DNA of 17,899 nucleotides, from contig VSJD01000292.1 of assembly GCA_008636095.1 (NCBI GenBank), positions 1 through 17,899 on the forward strand, written 5' to 3'. The translations under genes were made by a program, and so were the position numbers. Below, one piece after another: positions 1 through 8,909 of this stretch. How positions within the stretch are numbered: position 1 is the first letter of the stretch; the number at the start of each line of letters is the position of its first letter. The notes under the pieces were generated by a model. The model searched no databases, was not told the origin of the DNA, and saw nothing but the letters and a program-made list of their open reading frames with translations. This DNA is from Kiritimatiellota bacterium. GTDB lineage: Bacteria; Verrucomicrobiota; Kiritimatiellia; JAAZAB01.

Positions 1-1170
1 GCAGGTGCTCAACTTGGCGTTTTCGAGCAGATATTCATCGGCGCCGACCCGTTGTGATGAATCGGCCTTGGCATAAAATGGATCCAGAAAAGCGCTGAAA
101 CCGCCGAAATCGCCTTTTTGGCTTTTGAAATTATAGCGCAGTTTGTTGCCGACCCAGAGATCACTGTCGCGCTCGAAGGTCACGTTGCCTTCCGCCAGCA
201 CGTCGTAGCTCTGCATGTTAACGACGGCGTGATCGCCCCGCAGGGATTCGTTGTCCCGGCGCACGAGTACATGACCGGTTCCAATCATCAGGTTCTTTTC
301 GTGCTCATATTCCAGGCTGTCGGCCTGCACCTCGATCGGGGAGGGGGCGTGCCGGCGAATGGCCTTGGGATAGGCGTCTTCCAGGAGAAGCCGGTTCATC
401 AGGGCCCGCGTATCCCCCTCCGGTTTCTGGTCAATCAATAATTTTGTTTTCTTGGTCAGGGATACTTCGGTAAACCGGTCCTTGTCATACAAAGCGTCGC
501 TGAGGATCACCTGGTTCAGGGAAGCAATCAGAGCGTTAAGGAACGCAGGCGGTGGCGGCGCCGCGCCGGTATAGTCCATTAGCTGTTGGCGGGTTGTCGG
601 CCTCAGGCAGTCGCGCAGGTAACGTGATACCGGATCCTTGCCGATCCGCAGGCTGAGTGCAAATGTGCGGGGTTCCAGCAGATCCTTGTCCGTCATGAAA
701 CAGGACAGGGTCAATCCTGGGGCGATTTCATTGGAATACGCGTCTTCCAACAGGCGCCGGTTAAGCTGGGGCAGACCCACTACCCCGGGTTCTTTACCCA
801 GTAGGTTCTGGGTCCGTGTCGAGAGCGAGACATTGTCGAAGAGTTTGTCATCGAACAGGAGATCTTCGCATATTAGACGGTTAAAATCGGCCACGACGGC
901 CTGGATCAGTTCCTGGGAGGGCGTGGTGTTCTTCTGGTAATCGGCCAGCAGGCGGCGCGTGGCAGGCAAGCAGGCGTTTTGGAAGTATTCGGAAACGGGG
1001 TCTTCCGCGATGCGGAGCTTGAGCATCAAACCCGGTGCATCTGTAATCTGGTCTTTCTTTAAGAGCCATTGCGTCACTTCCGGCGCATCGGGCTCCACGG
1101 CCAGGGCGAACCCGGATAGAACGAGCGCACTTGCCGCGATTCCGAGACTAATTTTCCAGCAGACAGCCAT
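1..1170 (-). CDS. lptD: LptD/OstA-like outer-membrane LPS assembly protein, N-terminal part (3' end outside window)
   Basis: Open frame of 390 codons from the ATG at 1168-1170 to the window edge with no stop, so the C-terminus is missing. Residues 1-24 form a signal peptide (hydrophobic core, FALA before VEP as a likely signal peptidase I site). Residues about 279-355 resemble the OstA/LptA beta-jellyroll: ADSLEYEHEKNLMIGTGHV, then a series of short strands with GNVTFERD. LptD proteins receive lipopolysaccharide from the periplasmic bridge and insert it in the outer leaflet. The expected C-terminal barrel would lie beyond position 1. Odd: residues about 38-271 are two tandem copies of a module of about 95-110 residues that I do not recognise (see findings). 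It lies 198 nt after rng and may share the mre transcript. No clear Shine-Dalgarno is visible. A periplasmic LptA/OstA-domain protein without a barrel is the alternative. Confidence 0.72.
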   Translation of the reverse strand, partial: MAVCWKISLGIAASALVLSGFALAVEPDAPEVTQWLLKKDQITDAPGLMLKLRIAEDPVSEYFQNACLPATRRLLADYQKNTTPSQELIQAVVADFNRLICEDLLFDDKLFDNVSLSTRTQNLLGKEPGVVGLPQLNRRLLEDAYSNEIAPGLTLSCFMTDKDLLEPRTFALSLRIGKDPVSRYLRDCLRPTTRQQLMDYTGAAPPPPAFLNALIASLNQVILSDALYDKDRFTEVSLTKKTKLLIDQKPEGDTRALMNRLLLEDAYPKAIRRHAPSPIEVQADSLEYEHEKNLMIGTGHVLVRRDNESLRGDHAVVNMQSYDVLAEGNVTFERDSDLWVGNKLRYNFKSQKGDFGGFSAFLDPFYAKADSSQRVGADEYLLENAKLSTC

Positions 1171-1195
1171 AATGATCTTTTGGGATAAGCCCTGC

Positions 1196-1300
1196 TGTAG
1201 CCGTCGGACGTCAGGCCGGCGTTTTTAGGCCAATCACGCGAGCCTGCCTGCCCGCAGTCGCTACGCGACAGCGTTGCGGGCGGGTAGTCCCGCGGCTACA
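1196..1300. repeat. Compound palindromic element in the rng-lptD gap
   Basis: The 198-nt gap 1171-1368 contains an element bounded by an 8-bp inverted repeat, TGTAGCCG (1196-1203) and CGGCTACA (1293-1300). Inside is a G+C-rich block at 1246-1281 with nested complementarity: CCCGCA with TGCGGG, and GTCGC with GCGAC around a 3-nt loop. The inner 36 nt match 34 of 36 bases of 8979-9014. It resembles REP/MITE-type intergenic repeats. No transposase is present. A weak A/T-rich palindrome, ATGAT-TTTTT-ATCAT, sits at 1327-1341. I see no convincing promoter in the gap. Confidence 0.75.
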
Positions 1301-1368
1301 ACTTTAAAATTCCATATACCCTGGATATGATTTTTTATCATGATTTCGGCCGGCAAACCAAGCACAAA

Positions 1369-2964
1369 TCAAGATATTTGCTCGTGGTTCACATTGGCAT
1401 ACAGCTCTTCGTTCGTCGCGGCGTTGGCGATGGAGATTTCCTCCATGTGCTGGGCGGGGTTTGCCCGGAAGCTGAGGCGCCCGTCAAATTTCTGCTGCAT
1501 GTCCATCAGCAGGGCCTCGTCCTCCTCGCGCAGGCGCTTGAGAATGGTTGGATTGATCGTGATGCGCAGTTCCGGCACGTCCTTTTTTTCGATCTGATGC
1601 TTACGCAGGATGGCCAGGATCCGGCGCTGGATTTCCACGCTCATATTGAGCGGTGACTTGATGCTCCCGCGCCCGTGGCAATAGGGACAGTCCACGTACA
1701 GGGTGGATTCGATGCTTTCAGCCACACGCTGGCGCGTCATTTCCAGGAGGCCCATTGACGAAATCGGCAAGACGTTCGTGCGCGCCTTGTCGCGTTGGAG
1801 CGCCGCTTTGAGCGCGAAATAGACTTGGCTGCGATGTTTTTTATGACGCATGTCAATCAGGTCCAGCACGATCAGTCCCCCGATATTCCGGAGACGCAGG
1901 TGGCGGGCAATTTCCTGCACTGCTTCCAGGTTGACCTGCAGAATCGTGTCGTCCTGGTTGGATGCTCCCTTGTGTTGGCCCGTGTTGACGTCAATGGCGA
2001 TCAGGGCTTCGGTTTCATCAAAGATGATGCACCCGCCGGATTTCAGTGTGACCTTACGGCGGAAGGCTTCATCAATCTGGCGTGCGACGTCGAAATGCTC
2101 GAAGATCGGGCGGGCCCCTTCGTAGAGCTTGACGCGGGCGCGCACGTGCCGCGAAATGCGGTCCAGGATATTCTTGATGCGGTTGTATTCCTCCTTGGAA
2201 TCAATAAAGATACTGTCGAGGTCCTCGGTGACGGAATCGCGCACAATCCGCTCCACGAGATCGGGTTCCTGGTACAGACAGCAGGGGGCGCGTTTCTCGC
2301 CGGAGGCCTTCTGGATATCCTGCCAGGTGGCCAGCAGCGAACGCATATCGCGTACAAAGCTTGTGCTGGCGGCGCCGGCGCCGGCCGTGCGGATAATGAG
2401 TCCGCACCCATTGGGCACTGGCAGGCGGCTGAGCACTTTTTTCAGGCGCTTGCGCTCCTTGTCATCCTCGATTTTTCGCGAAATACCGCGCAATTTACTG
2501 CCCGGCATGAGCACAAAGTAACGGCTGGGAATACTCAGGCTGGCCGTCACGCGCGGCCCCTTGGTGCCAATGGGGCCTTTGGAAACCTGGACGCAGATTT
2601 CCGAGCCCACCGGGAAATGCTTGGAAATATCCTCCCGGGTGAACTGGCGCCGCCGGGGCATGGACCGGGCGGCCACACCCTCCATGGCTTCCAGGCGCGC
2701 GACGTCCTCTGGGAACATGTCCCAGTAATGGATAAAGGCGTTTTTACGCATGCCGATATCCACAAACGCTGCCTGCAGGCCGTCCTCCAGGTTCTGCACA
2801 AGCCCCTTGAAGACACTGCCGACAATCCGTTCCTCGGAGGGATGCTCAATCTTGAAATCTTCCAGCTTGCCCCCTTCAAGCACGGCCACGCGCGTTTGCA
2901 GGCTTTCCGCGCTGATAATGATTTGCTTTTGGTCACTGTTTTTTTTCCGCCGGAATGCGAACAT
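1369..2964 (-). CDS. rng: Ribonuclease E/G family endoribonuclease (RNase G-like)
   Basis: 531 residues, close to RNase G (about 490) and lacking the long scaffold tail of RNase E. The S1-type RNA-binding region is about residues 45-145 (GSVFKGLVQNLEDGLQAAFVDIG). The catalytic core has both metal-binding aspartates, D325 in LIAIDVNTG and D368 in GLIVLDLIDM, with the same 43-residue spacing as D303 and D346 of E. coli RNase E. The zinc-link cysteines are C426 and C429 in DCPYCHGRG. The start at 2964 is preferred because AAAGGA lies 9 nt upstream and it clears rodA by 28 nt. The frame is open to 3030, but that start would overlap rodA. Family members cleave single-stranded A/U-rich RNA in mRNA turnover and rRNA maturation. 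E. coli also has this gene downstream of mreBCD. Confidence 0.95.
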   Translation of the reverse strand: MFAFRRKKNSDQKQIIISAESLQTRVAVLEGGKLEDFKIEHPSEERIVGSVFKGLVQNLEDGLQAAFVDIGMRKNAFIHYWDMFPEDVARLEAMEGVAARSMPRRRQFTREDISKHFPVGSEICVQVSKGPIGTKGPRVTASLSIPSRYFVLMPGSKLRGISRKIEDDKERKRLKKVLSRLPVPNGCGLIIRTAGAGAASTSFVRDMRSLLATWQDIQKASGEKRAPCCLYQEPDLVERIVRDSVTEDLDSIFIDSKEEYNRIKNILDRISRHVRARVKLYEGARPIFEHFDVARQIDEAFRRKVTLKSGGCIIFDETEALIAIDVNTGQHKGASNQDDTILQVNLEAVQEIARHLRLRNIGGLIVLDLIDMRHKKHRSQVYFALKAALQRDKARTNVLPISSMGLLEMTRQRVAESIESTLYVDCPYCHGRGSIKSPLNMSVEIQRRILAILRKHQIEKKDVPELRITINPTILKRLREEDEALLMDMQQKFDGRLSFRANPAQHMEEISIANAATNEELYANVNHEQIS

Positions 2965-2992
2965 AAAATTAAATCCTTTCATTGTCTTGACA

Positions 2993-4180
2993 TTATCTCC
3001 ATTCTCCCCGGATATAAACACTTTGCACAATGCCCAGGGCCGTCATTGTGCCGATCATAAATGTTCCGCCATAACTGATCAGCGGGAGGGGGATTCCCGT
3101 GACAGGCAGGAGGCCGATCGTCATCGCGATATTGACGAAGACATGGCAGAACAGCATGGTTACAATCCCCACACATAAAAGGCGGCCCATTTTGTCGGCC
3201 GCGGATTCCGCCGCGCGCAAACCTGCGACCAGCAGGACACCAAACAGCGCGAGCGTGACGACCCCGCCCACAAATCCCTTTTCCTCGGCAATCACCGAAA
3301 AAATAAAGTCGTTGGGCGCCACGGTCCGCGGCAGAAATCCCAGGAGATTCTGCGTTCCCTGAAGATAGCCTTTGCCCGTGAGCCGGCCCGATCCCACCGC
3401 GATCTGGGACTGGGCCTTGTTCCATCCGGCGCCTAACGGGTCGCGGTCGCGGTCCAGGAAAACCGCAATCCGGTCCCGCTGGTAAGGCGAGATCCCGATC
3501 CGGCGCATAAGCCGTTCGTGGGAGTGTTCATCCATGCCCAGCTTGGGCGGGACAATGATAAGCGCCAGCGCGCCGCCGGCCAGCACGATTCCCAGCGCCG
3601 CCAACACGGCCAGCCGCGGGCCGGGCACGCCGGCCGCCCACATGACGCCGGCCAGCATGGGCAGAAAAACAAGCGCCGTGCCCAGGTCCGGCTGCTTGAT
3701 GATCAGCACCATGGGTATCAGTACCAGTGCCAGACCGAAGAACACTAATCGCCAGCGGCGCAGATTCCTTCCCGGCCAGCCGAATAATCTGGCCAGCAGG
3801 ATGATGACCGCCAGTTTCATGAGCTCGGCTGGCTGAAGAATGCGTAACCCGGCCAGTTGGAGCCAGCGCCGCGCGCCGTAAATTTTGAGCCCAATGTGCG
3901 GTATGAACACCAGCACCAGCAGGATCAGGCCGGCGGCGTAAATCCACCAGGCCATTCTTGTCCAGCGGTGATAGTCAATGATCGCGAACCCGATGAAAAA
4001 CAGTATGCCCATGGCGGCCCAATAGAGCTGTTTAAGGAATAACGGCTGGGCCGGGGAATCTGGGTTGCCGTAACCCGCGCTGAAAATGAAGGCAATCCCG
4101 ATGCCAAGGAGCGCCAGCATGGCGGCCACAAGGCTCCAATCCAGTCGGCGCAACGGACGCAAGTGAAGAAAAAAGTTCAT
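2993..4180 (-). CDS. rodA: RodA, SEDS-family peptidoglycan glycosyltransferase
   Basis: 395 residues, rich in membrane-spanning segments, full length for the FtsW/RodA/SpoVE (SEDS) family. Family signatures are present: QPDLGTA (163-169), QSQIAVGSG (258-266), FLPRTVAPNDFIF (282-294) with the presumed catalytic aspartate D291, and GLLPVTGIPLPLISYGG (356-372) near the C-terminus. RodA polymerises lipid II into glycan strands in the inner membrane as a complex with the class B transpeptidase encoded just upstream. The gene lies 128 nt after mrdA. That gap holds a heptamer inverted repeat, which is unusual inside an operon. GAGCGG about 9 nt upstream of the ATG is at best a weak Shine-Dalgarno. 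Confidence 0.96.
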   Translation of the reverse strand: MNFFLHLRPLRRLDWSLVAAMLALLGIGIAFIFSAGYGNPDSPAQPLFLKQLYWAAMGILFFIGFAIIDYHRWTRMAWWIYAAGLILLVLVFIPHIGLKIYGARRWLQLAGLRILQPAELMKLAVIILLARLFGWPGRNLRRWRLVFFGLALVLIPMVLIIKQPDLGTALVFLPMLAGVMWAAGVPGPRLAVLAALGIVLAGGALALIIVPPKLGMDEHSHERLMRRIGISPYQRDRIAVFLDRDRDPLGAGWNKAQSQIAVGSGRLTGKGYLQGTQNLLGFLPRTVAPNDFIFSVIAEEKGFVGGVVTLALFGVLLVAGLRAAESAADKMGRLLCVGIVTMLFCHVFVNIAMTIGLLPVTGIPLPLISYGGTFMIGTMTALGIVQSVYIRGEWR

Positions 4181-4211
4181 AAAAGATGCCGCTCATCAAA
4201 GTTTTAAGAGA

Positions 4212-4287
<76 letters not shown>

Positions 4288-4308
4288 TTCTTTTTCTGTG
4301 GGCATTGT

Positions 4309-6114
4309 TCAGCCGTTTCCTTCCCCGGCCAAAATTTCCCTCATCAACTGGCGCATGCGCGGGCCCACCGAAATCCCGCCCGAAACAGCGTCATCCATCA
4401 CAATGGCCACGGCGTAACGCGGATGTTCGAACGGGGCGAACAGAATCATCCACCCGTGCTTCTGGCCGGTGCCTTTGCGTCCGTATTCGGCCGTGCCGGT
4501 TTTGCCGGCCATGGCAATGCCCTCCAGTTGGGCCAGGCGGCCGGTGCCTTCCGCATCCTGGATGACATCCCGCATGCCGTTTTTAACCAGGGCCAAATGG
4601 TCTGCCGGCCAGTGCATGTGGCGGACGACAACCGGTGGGATTTCCTTGAATTCCTCTGCGTTCTCGTCGCGTTCGGCCATTACCAGGCGTGGCTGATAAA
4701 GGCATCCGTCATTGGCGATGGTTGCCGTCAGCATGGCCATTTGCAGGGGCGTGACCTGGAGCGCGCCCTGGCCGACCGCGATGTTGCAGGTGTCGCCATC
4801 GCGCCACGCCTCGCCGAAGGTCTGGCGCTTCCAGGCCTTACCCGGCAAAAGGCCGGCGCTTTCGCCGTCGAGACTGATTCCGGTTTTTTGGCCAAAGCCG
4901 GTTGCCAGTGCCATGTTATAGATGCTGTCGTACCTGCACTTCAGGCCTAATTGATAAAAAAATACGTTGCAGGAAATCCGGATGGCCCGGCGGAAATTAA
5001 CGCGGCCATGCGCCTCGTCCATATAACAGGCGAACCGCTGATTACCTAACTCGAAATAGCCGGGGCACTCCAGTGTCAAGTCGGGATCCACGCCCTGCTC
5101 CAGGGCGGCGAGTGCCACCAGTGGTTTGAATACACTGCCCGGCGCATAGAGGCCATTCAAGGCGCGGTTGAAGAGCGGTTTGCGGGGATCATTCAACAAA
5201 CGATTCCAGTTATCCTGTGTGATTTTGGAACAGAACAGATTGGGGTCGAAATCCGGGGTGCTGACCATGGCCAGTACGTCGCCGTTGCGCGGATCCACGA
5301 CTACTATGGCGCCGACGGTATCGCCCATGGCCTGTTCCGCCGCCCGCTGGATGCGCAGGTCAATGGTCAGCTTCAAGTCGCCGCCGGGCACCGGTTCGCG
5401 CAGGGTCGTTTCGTCGTGCTTAAAACCGATGACGTCCACCTGGACCAGCCGGCCGCCGGCTCTGCCGGTCAACAGTTCGTCAAATCTTTTTTCCAGGCCG
5501 GTTTTGCCGGTCAGGTCAGGCAGGTAATAATGGTACAGTTCATCTTCTTCGCTCTGAATTTCTGCCGTACCCACGTATCCCAGCAGGTGGGCAAGGATAT
5601 GGCCCTGGGGATAGACCCTGTCTGCGTCCACCACGATATCCACGCCCGGCAGTCGCGCTCCGGATTCCGCCAGGCGGGCCATGGTCTGTTCGTCCACGTG
5701 CCGCCAAGCCACCAGCGGCAGGGCTTTGCGGCTGTAAAGATGGTCGGTAATCCGGGACTGATCAATCTGGGGCGGGTGTCCGATAATGGCGGCGATTTGG
5801 TGAATGGTTTTTCGGGTGTCCATGGCTGTATTCCGCCGTTTGCCTGTCAAACCGAGTTCCTCCAGGTAGAGGGCAATCCCATAGTTGGGCGCATTGTCGG
5901 CCAGGCATACACCCTGGCGGTCATATATTTTTCCGCGGACGCCCGGGATGCGCACGCGGCGTACGGACTGTTGTTCCAGGTTGTTCGCATAATGCTCGCC
6001 ATGCCCCACCTGGATGTACCATAGCGCGATCACCAGGATGCCCAGTGCCGACAGTATTAGGATCTTCAGCCGGCGCAGTCGCGTATGTTCCCTTGTTGTC
6101 AGGTGCAGGCTCAT
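4309..6114 (-). CDS. mrdA: Penicillin-binding protein 2, class B peptidoglycan transpeptidase
   Basis: 601 residues, usual PBP2 length. A cytoplasmic N-terminus is followed by one membrane anchor (about residues 17-35), a pedestal/dimerisation domain starting VRGKIYDRQG (59-68), and a transpeptidase domain with all three active-site motifs: SVFK (327-330, nucleophile S327), SCN (381-383) and KTGT (538-541). It cross-links stem peptides of new lateral-wall peptidoglycan and works with RodA, encoded next. The start codon overlaps the mreD stop by 4 nt (ATGA), implying translational coupling. The protein ends without the long basic tail seen in some PBP2s. Membership of the PBP2/MrdA branch rather than FtsI is supported by the rodA/mre neighbourhood. 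Confidence 0.96.
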   Translation of the reverse strand: MSLHLTTREHTRLRRLKILILSALGILVIALWYIQVGHGEHYANNLEQQSVRRVRIPGVRGKIYDRQGVCLADNAPNYGIALYLEELGLTGKRRNTAMDTRKTIHQIAAIIGHPPQIDQSRITDHLYSRKALPLVAWRHVDEQTMARLAESGARLPGVDIVVDADRVYPQGHILAHLLGYVGTAEIQSEEDELYHYYLPDLTGKTGLEKRFDELLTGRAGGRLVQVDVIGFKHDETTLREPVPGGDLKLTIDLRIQRAAEQAMGDTVGAIVVVDPRNGDVLAMVSTPDFDPNLFCSKITQDNWNRLLNDPRKPLFNRALNGLYAPGSVFKPLVALAALEQGVDPDLTLECPGYFELGNQRFACYMDEAHGRVNFRRAIRISCNVFFYQLGLKCRYDSIYNMALATGFGQKTGISLDGESAGLLPGKAWKRQTFGEAWRDGDTCNIAVGQGALQVTPLQMAMLTATIANDGCLYQPRLVMAERDENAEEFKEIPPVVVRHMHWPADHLALVKNGMRDVIQDAEGTGRLAQLEGIAMAGKTGTAEYGRKGTGQKHGWMILFAPFEHPRYAVAIVMDDAVSGGISVGPRMRQLMREILAGEGNG

Positions 6115-6626
6115 GAAGAAGGCTCCACGGCAATATTGCCCGTTAACCGGTCGAGCCGTTCCAAAACGGCGAATACGATCGGCGCCAAAATCATGCCGAG
6201 CAAGGCGGTGCCGATGGCCTTAAGCGCGACCCAGAACCACGATACTTCCCGCAGGCTTTCCGCGCTGATCAGCAATATTGCATAGAGGCCGAACGTAAGT
6301 CCCAAACCGGCCAAGAGGCCGAACACCATGTGCGTCACGCCCCGGGCGCTAAAGACCACGTTGCGATAAAGCCACGCAACAATCCCCAGCACGCAAAAGA
6401 CAGTGGTGGAATAGCCCATTGGCAGGGCTTCGAGGCTGTCGCACAGCACTCCGCCGACGATGGCCGCCGTCACCAGCAGTAAGAGCGAGCGATGGAGCGC
6501 GTAATAGAGCACGACACTCAGCACAAGCGGCGCCTTGGCCTGACCCAGCAAAGTCAGTCCCGGCAACACCTGTTGCGCCACGGCGCCGATCAGCAGGGCA
6601 ACGGCCATAATGACAAGGTTCATCAT
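6111..6626 (-). CDS. mreD: Rod shape-determining membrane protein MreD
   Basis: 171 residues, mostly hydrophobic, with about five or six predicted membrane segments. This fits MreD (about 160-170 residues), and the position between mreC and mrdA is diagnostic. A motif typical of the family, GGVLCDSLEALPMGYST (58-74), is visible in the middle. MreD is an inner-membrane scaffold of the elongasome that contacts MreC and the RodA/PBP2 pair. Two adjacent ATGs (6624-6626 and 6621-6623) could start it, only 2 nt after the mreC stop. No strong Shine-Dalgarno exists because the bases upstream belong to the heptamer array, so coupling to mreC translation is likely. Confidence 0.92.
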   Translation of the reverse strand: MMNLVIMAVALLIGAVAQQVLPGLTLLGQAKAPLVLSVVLYYALHRSLLLLVTAAIVGGVLCDSLEALPMGYSTTVFCVLGIVAWLYRNVVFSARGVTHMVFGLLAGLGLTFGLYAILLISAESLREVSWFWVALKAIGTALLGMILAPIVFAVLERLDRLTGNIAVEPSS

Positions 6627-6674
6627 TCTTAGTTCTTGGTTTTTGGTTCTTCGTTCTTTGTTCTTCGTTCATCG
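6626..6674. repeat. Seven-copy heptamer array across the mreC 3' end
   Basis: Seven consecutive 7-nt words: TTCTTAG, TTCTTGG, TTTTTGG, TTCTTCG, TTCTTTG, TTCTTCG, TTCATCG. The array begins at the first base of the mreD start codon and contains the mreC stop (6629-6631). Read on the minus strand it encodes the last 15 residues of MreC (DERRTKNEEPKTKN). Adjacent bases 6689-6709 also fit a 7-nt beat (CTGTCGT, CTGTCGC, CTGCCCT). Confidence 0.92.
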
Positions 6675-7576
6675 CTTGAAGTCAGAGACCTGTCGTCTGT
6701 CGCCTGCCCTCCGAAGCGCTCGGGCGAAGGAGGGTCCACCGTCCCACCTGCGCTAAAGCTACGGTGGGCAGGCTGTCGTCCGCTTTCATTACGACTAATC
6801 ACGAACATCAGATCCAATGACCGGAAATCGGAGGTTGGCACGATATCGGCCGACTGGTATAATCCCGATGGATCCAGGCGCACTTTCTTCACGTGCCCGA
6901 TCACCAGTTCGGACGGATATACGCCACCCAGACCGGATGTAACCACTTCATCTCCCGGCATGATCTGCGCCGCCTTGCTGATAAAATCCATCCGGCAGGA
7001 AGCTTGCCCGCGCCAGGATACACCTTGGCCCCGGACAATACCGAACGCATCCAGACGGGTGAGCCGGGCCGATATCCTGCAGGCCGGGTCTACCAAGAAC
7101 AGGACATCACTCGTGGTCCTTGAAATCCGGATGATATGGCCAGCCAGGCCTTCGGGCGTGATGACGGCCATGTCCAGGGCGATACCATCGGCCAGGCCCT
7201 TGTTCAGGCGGGCCGTTTGCCACCAGGCGTTCACATCCCGGGCAATGATTTCGGCGGCAATCAGGCGTCGGCCGACGTGCGCCGAAAGTCCCAGCATCTG
7301 GCGCAAGGCATGGTTTTCCCGTTCCAGGACCTGTGCCTGTCGTAGTTCCATGCGCAATTGGGCAATTTCGGTCAGGAGCTGGGTTTGGTTTGCGGCCTGT
7401 GGTTCGTCTTGAAACAAGCTGCGGCCTGATGCTAATAAGCGCGCCATGGGACGGGCTAGGGGAAACGTTGCATCCCGCAGGAAGTTGTTCATGCGGGCGG
7501 TCGTGGAATCGGGCAGATTGAATAAAACGACAATCAGGATGCCGGCCAATATCAGAATATAAAAATTTCGCCTCAC
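6629..7576 (-). CDS. mreC: Rod shape-determining protein MreC with a repeat-derived C-terminal tail
   Basis: 315 residues. A short cytoplasmic start and one membrane anchor (about 5-21) are followed by a coiled-coil stretch (about 63-97, TQLLTEIAQLRMELRQ) and the beta-rich MreC domain (about 100-261, ending RSLDLMFVI). MreC is a periplasmic-side scaffold linking MreB and MreD to the wall synthases. The start is GTG at 7574-7576 with GGAG 7 nt upstream; this site lies inside a 9-bp hairpin. Odd: residues 262-315 follow the end of the conserved fold and are low-complexity, and most of them are encoded by a palindromic element (6702-6773) and a heptamer array. A native stop probably lay near residue 262-267. 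Confidence 0.94.
   Translation of the reverse strand: MRRNFYILILAGILIVVLFNLPDSTTARMNNFLRDATFPLARPMARLLASGRSLFQDEPQAANQTQLLTEIAQLRMELRQAQVLERENHALRQMLGLSAHVGRRLIAAEIIARDVNAWWQTARLNKGLADGIALDMAVITPEGLAGHIIRISRTTSDVLFLVDPACRISARLTRLDAFGIVRGQGVSWRGQASCRMDFISKAAQIMPGDEVVTSGLGGVYPSELVIGHVKKVRLDPSGLYQSADIVPTSDFRSLDLMFVISRNESGRQPAHRSFSAGGTVDPPSPERFGGQATDDRSLTSSDERRTKNEEPKTKN
6702..6773. repeat. GCCTGCCC-bounded three-arm palindromic element within mreC
   Basis: Outer arms GCCTGCCC (6702-6709) and GGGCAGGC (6766-6773) pair perfectly. Inside are two further stems, CCTCC with GGAGG and CCACCGT with ACGGTGG, giving a cruciform or three-way junction. The end word GCCTGCCC is shared with the elements at 1246 and 8979, so these look like one broad repeat class. 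It encodes MreC residues about 268-292. Confidence 0.85.
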
Positions 7577-7601
7577 GCCAAAACTCCAAATGGTTTTGGC
7601 G
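7576..7601 (-). promoter_or_regulatory. Hairpin enclosing the mreC ribosome-binding site
   Basis: A perfect 9-bp inverted repeat, CGCCAAAAC (7576-7584) and GTTTTGGCG (7593-7601), has an 8-nt loop. In the mRNA the loop and the top of the 3' arm carry TTTGGAG, the Shine-Dalgarno for mreC, and the last stem base is the G of the GTG start codon. Folding would reduce ribosome access and set MreC output below MreB. This is inferred from sequence complementarity only. Confidence 0.6.
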
Positions 7602-7720
7602 ACGAAATGAAACGAGACGCCTTGCAGGCGTATTGGGATGAAAGGCTATACGAGAAGCAGACGACAAGCCGTTATGCCTGCCAAGCGTTTTCGCATGGCT
7701 TGCCACGCGGCGTGCGTGGC
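7577..7720 (-). other. Structured mreB-mreC intergenic spacer
   Basis: 144 nt without a credible gene. Besides the mreC RBS hairpin it holds a 7-bp stem directly after the mreB stop, GCCACGC (7702-7708) with GCGTGGC (7714-7720), and a 6-bp stem with a 3-nt loop at 7617-7631 (ACGCCT, TGC, AGGCGT). No T-run follows either stem in the direction of transcription, so they are not obvious intrinsic terminators. They could stabilise the mreB 3' end or act as processing sites. Confidence 0.55.
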
Positions 7721-8810
<1,090 letters not shown>

Positions 8811-8815
8811 CCAGT

Positions 8816-8841
8816 AAATATAAAAATTAAATATAAAAATT
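8816..8841. repeat. Tandem 13-bp A/T repeat upstream of the mreB promoter
   Basis: AAATATAAAAATT occurs twice without gap or mismatch (8816-8828, 8829-8841), just upstream of the mreB -35 box. It may be an UP element, a regulator site, or the product of local duplication. Confidence 0.8.
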
Positions 8842-8860
8842 ATCCATTTTTCGTCTTGCC

Positions 8861-8888
8861 GCTCAACGCTCAACGCTTTACGCTTTGC
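8861..8888. repeat. Four-copy heptamer array in the mreB divergent region
   Basis: GCTCAAC, GCTCAAC, GCTTTAC, GCTTTGC at a strict 7-nt period. It lies between the A/T repeat and the Shine-Dalgarno (8893-8900) of the rightward gene. It has a single arm; no facing arm was found. Confidence 0.82.
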
Positions 8889-8909
8889 AAATAAGGGAGG
8901 CTTGGGCCG

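Noticed and set aside
2965..3030. Extended N-terminus of the RNase E/G protein
   Set aside because: It would overlap rodA by 38 nt, while a good Shine-Dalgarno precedes the start at 2964.
1795..3060. A 421-codon open frame on the plus strand opposite rng
   Set aside because: It is the complement of the well-supported RNase E/G gene, has no recognisable domain, and reflects the codon bias of the opposite strand.
6626..6674. Heptamer arrays as CRISPR or clustered operator sites
   Set aside because: Repeat units are 7 nt without spacers, and no cas genes are present. Variation between words is too high for a single operator.
8857..8885. Rightward promoter TTGCCG with TACGCT, 17-nt spacing
   Set aside because: Only 4 and 3 of 6 consensus matches, and the bases belong to the heptamer array.
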